Source: Perognathus longimembris pacificus
Lineage: Eukaryota; Chordata; Mammalia; Rodentia; Heteromyidae
Direction: 5' to 3'
Assembly: GCF_023159225.1 (NCBI RefSeq)
Contig: NW_025958623.1
Location: forward strand, 1 to 64,000
Length of the DNA stretch: 64,000 nucleotides
Positions 36,899 through 49,864 of the stretch are shown here, piece after piece; the first letter of the stretch is position 1, and each line of letters begins with the position of its first letter. The notes under the pieces are model-generated. The model saw only the letters and a program-made list of their open reading frames with translations, made no database searches and was not told the origin of the DNA. The position numbers and the translations under genes were made by a program.

Positions 36899-37847
36899 TT
36901 TTTATTTGTTTATTTAAATGAAGTCGACCAGTTGCCTGCCCTTCCTTCCATTATCCGTCACCGAGACAAACTGAACAAAGTTCTGAGGTCGACCTTGTAA
37001 AGATAAGGATTCAGGTCTGTCTGCTGTTTACCTTTGCTCCTGCGCGCACTGCCCTTCTCTCCACATTTATGTGTTTGTTTGTTTGTCTATCTAATCTTTT
37101 GGGTTTTTATTTCTAATGAGGTCGACCAGTTGTCTATTTATTATTTTTTTTACTACGCATCAAGTTGTGCTGCTTGTCTTTGCTCCTGTGTGCTCGCACA
37201 CTCTCCTTTTCCACTTATTTTTATTTTTGATTTATTTTGTCAATTTAAAAAAATACGCTTCGTGCTGTGCTGTTTGTGTTTGCTTGAGTGCATTCGCGCG
37301 CTCTCGCTTTCTCCACTTTACAATTTTTTTGTTATTATTTATCTATTCCTGAGAGTGTATCTTATTTTTTATTTGTTTATTTAAATGAAGTCGACCAGTT
37401 GCCTGCCCTTCCTTCCATTATCCGTCACCGAGACAAACTGAACAAAGTTCTGAGGTCGACCTTGTAAAGATAAGGATTCAGGTCTGTCTGCTGTTTACCT
37501 TTGCTCCTGCGCGCACTGCCCTTCTCTCCACATTTATGTGTTCGTTTGTTTGTCTATCTCATCTTTTGGGTTTTTATTTGTAATGAGGTCGACCAGTTGT
37601 TAATTTATTATTTTTTGTACTACGCATCAAGCTGCGCTGCTTGTCTTTGCTCCTGTGTGCTCGCGCACTCTCGCCTTTTCCACTTATTTTTATTTTTGAT
37701 TTATTTTTGATTTATTTTGTCAATTGAAAAAAAAATACGCACCGTGCTGTGCTGTTTGTGTTTGCTTGAGTGCATTCGCGCGCTCTCGCTTTCTCCACTT
37801 TACAATTTTTTTGTTATTAATTATCTATTCCTGAGAGTTTATCTTAT
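36899..37847. repeat. B-C pair
   Basis: B begins near 36899 (467 bp; CAAGTTGTGCTG, CACACTCTCC, TACGCTTCG, GAGTGTATC) and C near 37366 (GTGTTCG, TTTGTAATGAG, TTGTTAATT, CAATTGAAA). B-C normally opens the 2,396-bp unit, but here GSI does not follow. The C tail has ACGCACCGTG and TTATTAATTATC; the latter recurs in the C monomer at 39762. Confidence 0.85.
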
Positions 37848-38811
37848 TTTTTATTTGTTTATTTAAATGAAGTCGACCAGTTGCCTGCCCTTCCTTCCAT
37901 TATCCGTCACCGAGACAAACTGAACAAAGTTCTGAGGTCGACCTTGTAAAGATAAGGATTCAGGTCTGTCTGCTGTTTACCTTTGCTCCTGCGCGCACTG
38001 CCCTTCTCTCCACATTTATGTGTTCGTTTGTTTGTCTATCTAATCTTTTGGGTTTTTATTTCTAATGAGGTCGACCAGTTGTCTATTTATTATTTTTTTT
38101 ACTACGCATCAAGCTGCGCTGCTTGTCTTTGCTCCTGTGTGCTCGCGCACTCTCGCCTTTTCCACTTATTTTATTTTTGATTTATTTTTGATTTATTTTG
38201 TCAATTTTTTAAAAAAATACGCATCGTGCTGTGCTGTTTGTGTTTGCTTGAGTGCATTCGCGCTCTCTCGCTTTCTCCACTTTACAATTTTTTTGTTATT
38301 ATTTATCTATTCCTGAGAGTTTATCTTATTTTTTATTTGTTTATTTAAATGAAGTCGACCAGTTGCCTGCCCTTCCTTCCATTATCCGTCACCGAGACAA
38401 ACTGAACAAAGTTCTGAGGTCGACCTTGTAAAGATAAGGATTCAGGTCTGTCTGCTGTTTACCTTTGCTCCTGCCCGCACTGCCCTTCTCTCCACATTTA
38501 TGTGTTTGTTTGTTTGTCTATCTAATCTTTTGGGTTTTTATTTGTAATGAGGTCGACCAGTTGTCTATTTATTATTTTTTTTACTACGCATCAAGCTGCG
38601 CTGCTTGTCTTTGTTCCTGTGTGCTCGCGCACTCTCGCCTTTTCCACTTATTTTTATTTTTGATTTATTTTTGATTTATTTTGTCAATTTAAAAAAAAAT
38701 ACGCATCGTTCTGTGCTGTTTGTGTTTGCTTGAGTGCATTCGCGCGCTCTCGCTTTCTCCACTTTACACTTTTTTTGTTATTATTTATCTATTCCTGAGA
38801 GTTTATCTTAT
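37848..38811. repeat. 964-bp dimer V-CP, first copy
   Basis: V (37848) has GTGTTCG, CTTATTTTATTTTTG, CAATTTTTTAAA and GCGCTCTCTCGC. CP (38330) has CTGCCCGCAC, TTTGTAATGAG, CGTTCTGTG and TTACACTTT, with a private TTTGTTCCTG. The same dimer lies at 41195-42158 and 42159-43122. Confidence 0.85.
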
Positions 38812-41194
38812 TTTTTATTTGTTTATTTAAATGAAGTCGACCAGTTGCCTGCCCTTCCTTCCATTATCCGTCACCGAGACAAACTGAACAAAGTTCTGAG
38901 GTCGACCTTGTAAAGATAAGGATTCAGGTCTGTCTGCTGTTTACCTTTGCTCCTGCGCGCACTGCACTTCTCTCCACATTTATGTGTTTGTTTGTTTGTC
39001 TATCTAATCTTTTGGGTTTTTATTTCTAATGAGGTCGACCAGTTGTCTATTTATTATTTTTTTTACTACGCATCAAGCTGCGCTGCTTGTCTTTGCTCCT
39101 GTGTGCTCGCTCACTCTCGCCTTTTCCACTTATTTTTATTTTTGATTTATTTTTGATTTATTTTGTCAATTTTTAAAAAAAATACGCATCGTGCTGTGCT
39201 GTTTGTGTTTACTTGAGTGCATTCGCGCCATCTCGCTTTCTCCACTTTACAATTTTTTTGTTATTATTTATCTATTCCTGAGAGTTTATCTTATTTTTTA
39301 TTTGTTTATTTAAATGAAGTCGACCAGTTGCCTGCCCTTCCTTCCATTATCCGTCACCGAGACAAACTGAACAAAGTTTTGAGGTCGACCTTGTAAAGAT
39401 AAGGATTCAGGTCTGTCTGCTGTTTACCTTTGCTCCTGCGCGCACTGCCCTTCTCTCCACATTTATGTGTTTGTTTGTTTGTCTATCTAATCTTTTGGGT
39501 TTTTATTTCTAATGAGGTCGACCAGTTGTCTATTTATTATTTTTTTTACTACGCATCAAGTTGCGCTGCTTGTCTTTGCTCCTGTGTGCTCGCACACTCT
39601 CCTTTTCCACTTATTTTTATTTTTGATTTATTTTGTCAATTTAAAAAAATACGCTTCGTGCTGTGCTGTTTGTGTTTGCTTGAGTGCATTCGCGCGCTCT
39701 CGCTTTCTCCACTTTACAATTTTTTTGTTATTATTTATCTATTCCTGAGAGTGTATCTTATTTTTTATTTGTTTATTTAAATGAAGTCGACCAGTTGCCT
39801 GCCCTTCCTTCCATTATCCGTCACCGAGACAAACTGAACAAAGTTCTGAGGTCGACCTTGTAAAGATAAGGATTCAGGTCTGTCTGCTGTTTACCTTTGC
39901 TCCTGCGCGCACTGCCCTTCTCTCCACATTTATGTGTTCGTTTGTTTGTCTATCTAATCTTTTGGGTTTTAATTTGTAAGGAGGTCGACCAGTTGTTAAT
40001 TTATTATTTTTTGTACTACGCATCAAGCTGCGCTGCTTGTCTTTGCTCCTGTGTGCTCGCGCACTCTCGCCTTTTCCACTTATTTTTATTTTTGATTTAT
40101 TTTTGATTTATTTTGTCAATTGAAAAAAAAATACGCATCGTGCTGTGCTGTTTGTGTTTGCTTGAGTGCATTCGCGCGCTCTCGCTTTCTCCACTTTACA
40201 ATTTTTTGTTATTAATTATCTATTCCTGAGAGTTTATCTTATTTTTTATTTGTTTATTTAAATGAAGTCGACCAGTTGCCTGCCCTTCCTTCCATTATCC
40301 GTCACCGAGACAAACTGAACAAAGTTCTGAGGTCGACCTTGTAAAGATAAGGATTCAGGTCTGTCTGCTGTTTACCTTTGCTCCTGGGCGCACTGCCCTT
40401 CTCTCCACATTTATGTGTTTGTTTGTTTGTGTATCTAATCTTTTGGGTTTTTATTTCTAATGAGGTCGACCAGTTGTCTATTTATTATTTTTTTTACTAC
40501 GCATCAAGCTGCGCTGCTTGTCTTTGCTCCTGTGTGCTCGCTCACTCTCGCCTTTTCCACTTATTTTTATTTTTGATTTATTTTTGATTTATTTTGTCAT
40601 TTTTTAAAAAAAATACGCATCGTGCTGTGCTGTTTGTGTTTACTTGAGTTCATTCGCGCCATCTCGCTTTCTCCACTTTACAATTTTTTTGTTATTATTT
40701 ATCTATTCCTGAGAGTTTATCTTATTTTTTATTTGTTTATTTAAATGAAGTCGACCAGTTGCCTGCCCTTCCTTCCATTATCCGTCACCGAGACAAACTG
40801 AACAAAGTTCTGTGGTCGACCTTGTAAAGATAAGGATTCAGGTTTGTCTGCTGTTTACCTTTGCTCCTGCGCGCACTGCCCTTCTCTCCACATTTATGTG
40901 TTTGTATGTTTGTCTATCTAATCTTTTCGGTTTTTATTTCTAATGAGGTCGACCAGTTGTCTATTTATTATTTTTTTTACTACGCATCAAGTTGCGCTGC
41001 TTGTCTTTGCTCCTGTGTGCTCGCACACTCTCTCCTTTTCCACTTATTTTTATTTTTGATTTATATTGTCAATTTAAAAAAATACGCTTCGTGCTCTGCT
41101 GTTTGTGTTTGCTTGAGTGCATTCGCGCGCTCTCGCTTTCTCCACTTTACAATTTTTTTGTTATTATTTACCTATTCCTGAGAGTTTATCTTAT
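38812..41194. repeat. Five-monomer stretch L'-B-C-L''-P
   Basis: Monomers begin near 38812, 39295, 39762, 40243 and 40726. The first has a standard head with CTGCACTTC and an L tail. B and C follow; this C has TTTTAATTTGTAAGGAG. The fourth has CTGGGCGCAC, CGCTCACTC and GTCATTTTTTAAA, the tail found in the hybrid at 24387. P has TTTGTATGTTTG, CTTTTCGG and TATATTGTC. Confidence 0.82.
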
Positions 41195-43122
41195 TTTTTA
41201 TTTGTTTATTGAAATGAAGTCGACCAGTTGCCTGCCCTTCCTTCCATTATCCGTCACCGAGACAAACTGAACAAAGTTCTGAGGTCGACCTTGTAAAGAT
41301 AAGGATTCAGGTCTGTCTGCTGTTTACCTTTGCTCCTGCGCGCACTGCCCTTCTCTCCACATTTATGTGTTCGTTTGTTTGTCTATCTAATCTTTTGGGT
41401 TTTTATTTCTAATGAGGTCGACCAGTTGTCTATTTATTATTTTTTTTACTACGCATCAAGCTGCGCTGCTTGTCTTTGCTCCTGTGTGCTCGCGCACTCT
41501 CGCCTTTTCCACTTATTTTATTTTTGATTTATTTTTGATTTATTTTGTCAATTTTTTAAAAAAATACGCATCGTGCTGTGCTGTTTGTGTTTGCTTGAGT
41601 GCATTCGCGCTCTCTCGCTTTCTCCACTTTACAATTTTTTTGTTATTATTTATCTATTCCTGAGAGTTTATCTTATTTTTTATTTGTTTATTTAAATGAA
41701 GTCGACCAGTTGCCTGCCCTTCCTTCCATTATCCGTCACCGAGACAAACTGAACAAAGTTCTGAGGTCGACCTTGTAAAGATAAGGATTCAGGTCTGTCT
41801 GCTGTTTACCTTTGCTCCTGCCCGCACTGCCCTTCTCTCCACATTTATGTGTTTGTTTGTTTGTCTATCTAATCTTTTGGGTTTTTATTTGTAATGAGGT
41901 CGACCAGTTGTCTATTTATTATTTTTTTTACTACGCATCAAGCTGCGCTGCTTGTCTTTGCTCCTGTGTGCTCGCGCACTCTCGCCTTTTCCACTTATTT
42001 TTATTTTTGATTTATTTTTGATTTATTTTGTCAATTTAAAAAAAAATACGCATCGTTCTGTGCTGTTTGTGTTTGCTTGAGTGCATTCGCGCGCTCTCGC
42101 TTTCTCCACTTTACACTTTTTTTGTTATTATTTATCTATTCCTGAGAGTTTATCTTATTTTTTATTTGTTTATTTAAATGAAGTCGACCAGTTGCCTGCC
42201 CTTCCTTCCATTATCCGTCACCGAGACAAACTGAACAAAGTTCTGAGGTCGACCTTGTAAAGATAAGGATTCAGGTCTGTCTGCTGTTTACCTTTGCTCC
42301 TGCGCGCACTGCCCTTCTCTCCACATTTATGTGTTTGTTTGTTTGTCTATCTAATCTTTTGGGTTTTTATTTCTAATGAGGTCGACCAGTTGTCTATTTA
42401 TTATTTTTTTTACTACGCATCAAGCTGCGCTGCTTGTCTTTGCTCCTGTGTGCTCGCGCACTCTCGCCTTTTCCACTTATTTTATTTTTGATTTATTTTT
42501 GATTTATTTTGTCAATTTTTTAAAAAAATACGCATCGTGCTGTGCTGTTTGTGTTTGCTTGAGTGCATTCGCGCTCTCTCGCTTTCTCCACTTTACAATT
42601 TTTTTGTTATTATTTATCTATTCCTGAGAGTTTATCTTATTTTTTATTTGTTTATTTAAATGAAGTCGACCAGTTGCCTGCCCTTCCTTCCATTATCCGT
42701 CACCGAGACAAACTGAACAAAGTTCTGAGGTCGACCTTGTAAAGATAAGGATTCAGGTCTGTCTGCTGTTTACCTTTGCTCCTGCCCGCACTGCCCTTCT
42801 CTCCACATTTATGTGTTTGTTTGTTTGTCTATCTAATCTTTTGGGTTTTTATTTGTAATGAGGTCGACCAGTTGTCTATTTATTATTTTTTTTACTACGC
42901 ATCAAGCTGCGCTGCTTGTCTTTGCTCCTGTGTGCTCGCGCACTCTCGCCTTTTCCACTTATTTTTATTTTTGATTTATTTTTGATTTATTTTGTCAATT
43001 TAAAAAAAAATACGCATCGTTCTGTGCTGTTTGTGTTTGCTTGAGTGCATTCGCGCGCTCTCGCTTTCTCCACTTTACACTTTTTTTGTTATTATTTATC
43101 TATTCCTGAGAGTTTATCTTAT
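41195..43122. repeat. 964-bp dimer V-CP repeated twice in tandem
   Basis: Dimers begin near 41195 and 42159. All four anchor spacings are 482 bp. The first V has GTGTTCG, the second GTGTTTG; otherwise V and CP markers agree. This is the second place, after 34007-36898, where a two-monomer unit has been amplified locally. Confidence 0.87.
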
Positions 43123-43605
43123 TTTTTATTTGTTTATTTAAATGAAGTCGACCAGTTGCCTGCCCTTCCTTCCATTATCCGTCACCGAGACAAACTGAAC
43201 AAAGTTCTGAGGTCGACCTTGTAAAGATAAGGATTCAGGTCTGTCTGCTGTTTACCTTTGCTCCTGCGCGCACTGCCCTTCTCTCCACATTTATGTGTTT
43301 GTTTGTTTGTCTATCTAATCTTTTGGGTTTTTATTTCTAATGAGGTCGACCAGTTGTCTATTTATTATTTTTTTTACTACGCATCAAGCTGCGCTGCTTG
43401 TCTTTGCTCCTGTGTGCTCGCGCACTCTCGCCTTTTCCACTTATTTTTATTTTTGATTCATTTTTGATTTATTTGGTCAATTTGTAAAAAAAATACGCAT
43501 CGTGCTGTGCTGTTTGTGTTTGCTTGAGTGCATTCGCGCTCTCTCGCTTTCTCCACTTTACGATTTTTTTGTTATTATTTATCTATTCCTGAGAGTTTAT
43601 CTTAT
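43123..43605. repeat. Single monomer with M-like and V-like tail features
   Basis: This copy has GATTCATTTTTG, GGTCAATTTGTAAA, GCGCTCTCTCGC and TTACGATTT, mixing features of M and V. Its S3 end is reused in the hybrid monomer at 53718-54187, which likewise stands directly before the 2.41-kb five-monomer block. Confidence 0.75.
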
Positions 43606-46014
43606 TTTTTATTTGTATATTTAAATGAAGTCGACCAGTTGCCTGCCCTTCCTTCCATTATCCGTCACCGAGACAAACTGAACAAAGTTCTGAGGTCGAC
43701 CTTGTAAAGATAAGGATTCAGGTCTGTCTGCTGTTTACCTTTGCTCCTGCCCGCACTGCCCTTCTCTCCACATTTATGTGTTTGTTTGTTTGTCTATCTA
43801 ATCTTTTGGGTTTTTATTTGTAATGAGGTCGACCAGTTGTCTATTATTTTTTTTACTACGCATCAAGCTGCGCTGCTTGTCTTTGCTCCTGTGTGCTCGC
43901 GCACTCTCGCCTTTTCCACTTATTTTTATTTTTGATTTATTTTTTATTTATTTTGTCAATTTAAAAAAAAATACGCATCGTTCTGTGCTGTTTGTGTTTG
44001 CTTGAGTGCATTCGCGCGCTCTCGCTTTCTCCACTTTACACTTTTTTTGTTATTATTTATCTATTCCTGAGAGTTTATCTTATTTTTTATTTGTTTATTT
44101 AAATGAAGTCGACCAGTTGCCTGCCCTTCCTTCCATTATCCGTCACCGAGACAAACTGAACAAAGTTCTGAGGTCGACCTTGTAAAGATAAGGATTCAGG
44201 TCTGTCTGCTGTTTACCTTTGTCCCTGCGCGCACTGCCCTTCTCTCCACATTTATGTGTTTGTTTGTTTGTCTATCTAATCTTTTGGGTTTTTATTTCTA
44301 ATGAGGTCGACCAGTTGTCTATTTATTATTATTTTTACTACGCATCAAGCTGCGCTGCTTGTCTTTGCTCCTGTGTGCTCGCGCACTCTCGCCTTTTCCA
44401 CTTATTTTTATTTTTGATTTATTTTTTATTTATTTGGTCAATTTGTAAAAAAAATACGCATCGTGCTGTGCTGTTTGTGTTTTCTTGAGTGCATTCGTGC
44501 GCTCTCGCTTTCTCCACTTTACGATTTTTTTGTTATTATTTATCTATTCCTGAGAGTTTATCTTATTTTTTATTTGTTTATTTAAATGAAGTCGACCAGT
44601 TGCCTGCCCTTCCTTCCATTATCCGTCACCGAGACATACTGAACAAAGATCTGAGGTCGACCTTGTAAAGATAAGGATTCAGGTCTGTCTGCTGTTTACC
44701 TTTGCTCCTGCGCGCACTGCCCTTCTCTCCACATTTATGTGTTTGTTTGTTTGTCTATCTAATCTTTTGGGTTTTTATTTCTAATGAGGTCGACCAGTTG
44801 TCTATTTATTATTTTTTTTACTACGCATCAAGCTGCGCTGCTTGTCTTTGCTCCTGTGCGCTCGCGCACTCTCGCCTTTTCCACTTATTTTTATTTTTGA
44901 TTTATTTTTGACTTATTTTGTCAATTTAAAAAAAAATACGCATCGTGCTGTGCTGTTTGTGTTTGCTTGAGTGCATTCGCGCGCTCTCGCTTTCTCCACT
45001 TTACAATTTTTTGTTATTATTTATCTATTCCTGAGTGTTTATCTTATTTTTTATTTGTTTATTTAAATGAAGTCGACCAGTTGCCTGCCCTTCCTTCCAT
45101 TATCCGTCACCGAGACAAACTGAACAAAGTTCTGAGGTCGACCTTGTAAAGATAAGGATTCAGGTCTGTCTGCTGTTTACCTTTGCTCCTGCGCGCACTG
45201 CCCTTCTCTCCACATTTATGTGTTTGTTTGTTTGTCTATCTAATCTTTTGGGTTTTTATTTCTAATGAGGTCGACCAGTTGTCTATTTATTATTTTTTTT
45301 ACTACGCATCAAGCTGCGCTGCTTGTCTTTGCTCCTGTGTGCTCGCGCACTCTCGCCTTTTCCACTTATTTTTATTTTTGATTTATTTTTGATTTATTTT
45401 GTCAATTTTTTAAAAAAATACGCATCGTGCTGTGCTGTTTGTGTTTGCTTGAGTGCATTCGCGCTCTCTCGCTTTCTCCACTTTACAATTTTTTTGTTAT
45501 TATTTATCTATTCCTGAGAGTTTATCTCATTTTTTATTTGTTTATTTAAATGAAGTCGACCAGTTGCCTGCTCTTCCTTCCATTATCCGTCACCGAGACA
45601 AACTGAACAAAGTTCTGAGGTCGACCTTGTAAAGATAAGGATTCAGGTCTGTCTGCTGTTTACCTTTGCTCCTGCCCCCACTGCCCTTCTCTCCACATTT
45701 ATGTGTTTGTTTGTTTGTCTATCTAATCTTTTGGGTTTTTATTTCTAATGAGGTCGACCAGTTGTCTATTTATTATTTTTTTTTACTACGCATCAAGCTG
45801 CGCTGCTTGTCTTTGCTTTTGTGTGCTCGCGCACTCTCGCCTTTTCCACTTATTTTTATCTTTGATTTATTTTTTATTTATTTTGTCAATTTTAAAAAAA
45901 AATACGCATCGTGCTGTGCTGTTTGTGTTTGCTTGAGTGCATTCGCGCGCTCTCGCTTTCTCCACTTTACAATTTTTTTGTTATTATTTATCTATTCCTG
46001 AGAGTTTATCTTAT
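43606..46014. repeat. Five-monomer block Z1-Z5, copy 1 (~2,409 bp)
   Basis: Monomers begin near 43606, 44084, 44567, 45048 and 45531. Z1 has CTGCCCGCAC and a 4-bp loss giving GTCTATTATTTT. Z2 has TTTGTCCCTG with M-like GGTCAATTTGT and TTCGTGCGC. Z3 has AAAGATCTGAGG, CTGTGCGCTCG and GACTTATTTTG. Z4 has the V-like tail. Z5 has CTGCTCTTCC and CTGCCCCCAC. Copies lie at 54188-56594 and 59483-61891. Confidence 0.88.
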
Positions 46015-46484
46015 TTTTTATTTGTTTATTTAAATGAAGTCGACCAGTTGCCTGCCCTTCCTTCCATTATCCGTCACCGAGACAAACTGAACAAAGTTCT
46101 GAGGTCGACCTTGTAAAGATACGGATTCAGGTCTGTCTGCTGTTTACCTTTGCTCCTGCACGCACTGCCCTTCTCTCCACATTTATGTGTTTGTTTGTTT
46201 GTCTATCTAATCTTTTGGGTTTTTATTTCTAATGAGGTCGACCAGTTGTCTATTTATTATTTTTTTTACTACGCATCAAGCTGCGCTGCTTGTCTTTGCT
46301 CCTGTGTGCTCGCGCACTCTCGCCTTTTCCACTTATTTTTATTTTTGATTTATTTTGTGAATTTAAAAAAAATACGCATCGTGCTGTGCTGTTTGTGTTT
46401 GCTTGAGTGCATTCGCGCGCTCTCTCTTTCTCCACTTTACAATTGTTTTGTTAATATTTATCTATTCCTGAGAGTTTATCTTAT
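46015..46484. repeat. Three-part hybrid monomer
   Basis: The head matches the L1 monomer (GATACGGATT, CTGCACGCAC). The centre has one 11-bp unit followed by TTTTGTGAATTT, a marker of S monomers such as 50831. The end has GCTCTCTCTTTC, CAATTGTTTTG and TTAATATTT, markers of the monomers at 51301 and 63327. The next monomer then matches the one that follows 51301. Confidence 0.8.
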
Positions 46485-49400
46485 TTTTTATTTGTTTATT
46501 TAAATGAAGTCGACCAGTTGCCTGCCCTTCCTTCCATTATCCGTCACCGAGACAAACTGAACAAAGTACTGAGGTCGACCTTGTAAAGATAAGGATTCAG
46601 GTCTGTCTGCTGTTTACCTTTGCACCTGCGCTCACTGCCCTTCTCTCCACATTTATGTGTTTGTTTGTTTGTCTATCTAATCTTTTGGGTTTTTATTTCT
46701 AATGAGGTCGACCAGTTGTCTATTTATTATTTTTTTTACTACGCATCAAGCTGCGCTGCTTGTCTTTGCTCCTTTGTGCACGCGCACTCTCGCCTTTTCC
46801 ACTTATTTTTATTTTTGATTTATTTTTGATTTATTTTGTCAATTTAAAAAAAATACGCATCGTGCTGTGCTGTTTGTGCTTGCTTGAGTGCATTCGCGCG
46901 CTCTGGATTTCTCCACGTTACAATTTTTTTGTTATTATTTATCTATTCCTGAGAGTTTATCTTATTTTTTATTTGTTTATTTAAATGAAGTCGACCAGTT
47001 GCCTGCCCTTCCTTCCATTATCCGTCACCGAGACAAACTGAACAAAGTTCTGAGGTCGACCTTGTAAAGATAAGGATTCAGGTCTGTCTGCTGTTTACCT
47101 TTGCTCCTGCACGCACTGCCCTTCTCTCCACATTTATGTGTTTGTTTGTTTGTCTATCTAATCTTTTGGGTTTTTATTTCTAATGAGGTCGACCAGTTGT
47201 CTATTTATTATTTTTTTTTACTACGCATCAATCTGCGCTGCTTGTCTTTGCTCCTGTGTGCTCGCGCACTCTCGCCTTTTCCACTTATTTTTATTTTTGA
47301 TTTATTTTTGATTTATTTTGTCAATTTAAAAAAAAATACGCATCGTGCTGTGCTGTTTGTGTTTGCTTGAGTGCATTCGCGCGCTCTCGCTTTCTCCACT
47401 TTACAATTTTTTGTTATTATTTATCTATTCCTGAGAGTTTATCTTATTTTTTATTTGTTTATTTAAATGAAGTCGACCAGTTGCCTGCCCTTCCTTCCAT
47501 TATCCGTCACCGAGACAAACTGAACAAAGTTCTGAGGTCGACCTTGTAAAGATACGGATTCAGGTCTGTCTGCTGTTTACCTTTGCTCCTGCACGCACTG
47601 CCCTTCTCTCCACATTTATGTGTTTGTTTGTTTGTCTATCTAATCTTTTGGGTTTTTATTTCTAATGAGGTCGACCAGTTGTCTATTTATTATTTTTTTT
47701 TACTACGCATCAAGCTGCGCTGCTTGTCTTTGCTCCTGTGTGCTCGCGCACTCTCGCCTTTTCCACTTATTTTTATTTTTGATTTATTTTTGATTTATTT
47801 TGTCAATTTAAAAAAAAAAATACTCATCGTGCTGTGCTGTTTGTGTTTGCTTGAGTGCATTCGCGCGCTCTCGCTTTCTCCACTTTACAATTTTTTTGTT
47901 ATTATTTATCTATTCCTGAGAGTTTATCTTATATTTTATTTGTTTATTTAAATGAAGTCGACCAGTTGCCTTCCCTTCCTTCCATTATCCGTCACCGAGA
48001 CAAACTGAACAAAGTTCTGAGGTTGACCTTGTAAAGATAAGGATTCAGGTCTGTCTGCTGTTTACCTTTGCTCCTGCGCGCACTGCCCTTCTCTCCACAT
48101 TTATGTGTTTGTTTGTTTGTCTATCTATTCTTTACGGTTTTTATTTCTAATGAGGTCGACCAGTTGTCAATTTATAATTTTTTTTTACTACGCATCAAGC
48201 TGCGTTGCTTGCCTTTGCTCCTGTGTGCTCGCGCACTCTCGCCTTTTCCACTTATTTTTATTTTTGATTTATTTTTTATATATTTTGTCAATTTTAAAAA
48301 AAAATACGCATCGTGCTGTGCTGTTTGTGTTTGCTTGAGTGCATTCGCGCGCTCTCGCTTTCTCCACTTTACAATTTTTTTGTTATTATTTATCTATTCC
48401 TCAGAGTTTATCTTATTTTTTATTTGTTTATTTAAATGAAGTCGACCAGTTGCCTGCCCTTCCTTCCATTATCCGTCACTGAGACAAACTGAACAAAGTT
48501 CTGAGGTCGACCTTGTAAAGATAAGGATTCAGGTCTCTCTGCTGTTTACCTTTGCTCCTGCGCGCACTGCCCTTCTCTCCACATTTATGTGTTTGTTTGT
48601 TTGTCTATCTAATCTTTGGGGTTTTTATTTCTAATGAGGTCGACCAGTTGTCTATTTATTATTTTTTTTACTACGCATCAAGCTGCGCTGCTTGTCTTTG
48701 CTCCTGTGTGCTCGCGCACTCTCGCCTTTTCCACTTATTTTTATTCTTGATTTATTTTTGATTTATTTTGTCAATTTTAAAAAAAAATACGCATCGTGCT
48801 GTGCTTTTTGAGTTTGCTTGAGTGCAATCGCGCGCTCTCGCATTCTCCACTTTACAATTTTTTTGTTATTATTTATCTATTCCTGAGAGTTTATCTTATT
48901 TTTTATTTGTTTATTTAAATGAAGTCGACCAGTTGCCTGCCCTTCCTTCCATTATCCGTCACCGAGACAAACTGAACAAAGTTCTGAGGTCGACCTTGTA
49001 AAGATAAGGATTCAGGTCGGTCTGCTTTTTACCTTTGCTCCTTCGCGCACTGCCCTTCTCTCCACATTTATGTGTTTGTTTGTTTGTCTATCTAATCTTT
49101 TCGGTTTTTATTTCTAATGAGGTCGACCAGTTGTCTATTTATTATTTTTTTTACTACGCATCAAGCTGCGCTGCTTGTCTTTGCTCCTGTGTGCTCGCGC
49201 ACTCTCGCCTTTTCCACTTATTTTTATTTTTGATTTATTTTTGATTTATTTTGTCAATTTAAAAAAAAATACGCATCGTGCTGTGCTGTTTGTGTTTGCT
49301 TGAGTGCATTCGCGCGCTCTCGCTTTCTCCACGTTACAATTTTTTTGTTATTATTTATCTATTCCTGAGAGTTATCTTATTTTTTATTTGTTTATTTAAA

Positions 49401-49864
49401 TGAAGTCGACCAGTTGCCTGCCCTTCCTTCCATTATCCGTCACCGAGACAAACTGAACAAAGTTCTGAGGTCGACCTTGTAAAGATAAGGATTCAGGTCT
49501 GTCTGCTGTTTACCTTTGCTCCTGCACGCACTGCCCTTCTCTCCACATTTATGTGTTTGTTTGTTTGTCTATCTAATCTTTTGGGTTTTTATTTCTAATG
49601 AGGTCGACCAGTTGTCTATTTATTATTTTTTTTTACTACGCATCAAGCTGCGCTGCTTGTCTTTGCTCCTGTGTGCTCGCGCACTCTCGCCTTTTCCACT
49701 TATTTTTATTTTTGATTTATTTTTTATTTATTTTGTCAATTTTAAAAAAAAATACGCATCGTGCTGTGCTGTTTGTGTTTGCTTGAGTGCATTCGCGCGC
49801 TCTCGCTTTCTCCACTTTACAATTTTTTTGTTATTATTTATCTATTCCTGAGAGTTTATCTTAT
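46485..49864. repeat. Seven less regular monomers (98-104)
   Basis: Monomers begin near 46485, 46966, 47448, 47933, 48417, 48900 and 49381. They carry more private changes than elsewhere, for example CTCTGGATTTC at about 46912, CTATTCTTTACGG with TCAATTTATAATT at 48121-48180, and CTTTGGGG near 48613. Types resemble those of the right-hand units: 46485 matches 51785, 47448 resembles 52266, the tail of 48417 resembles T, and 48900 has the S head (CAGGTCGGTCTGC, CTCCTTCGCGC). Confidence 0.8.
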
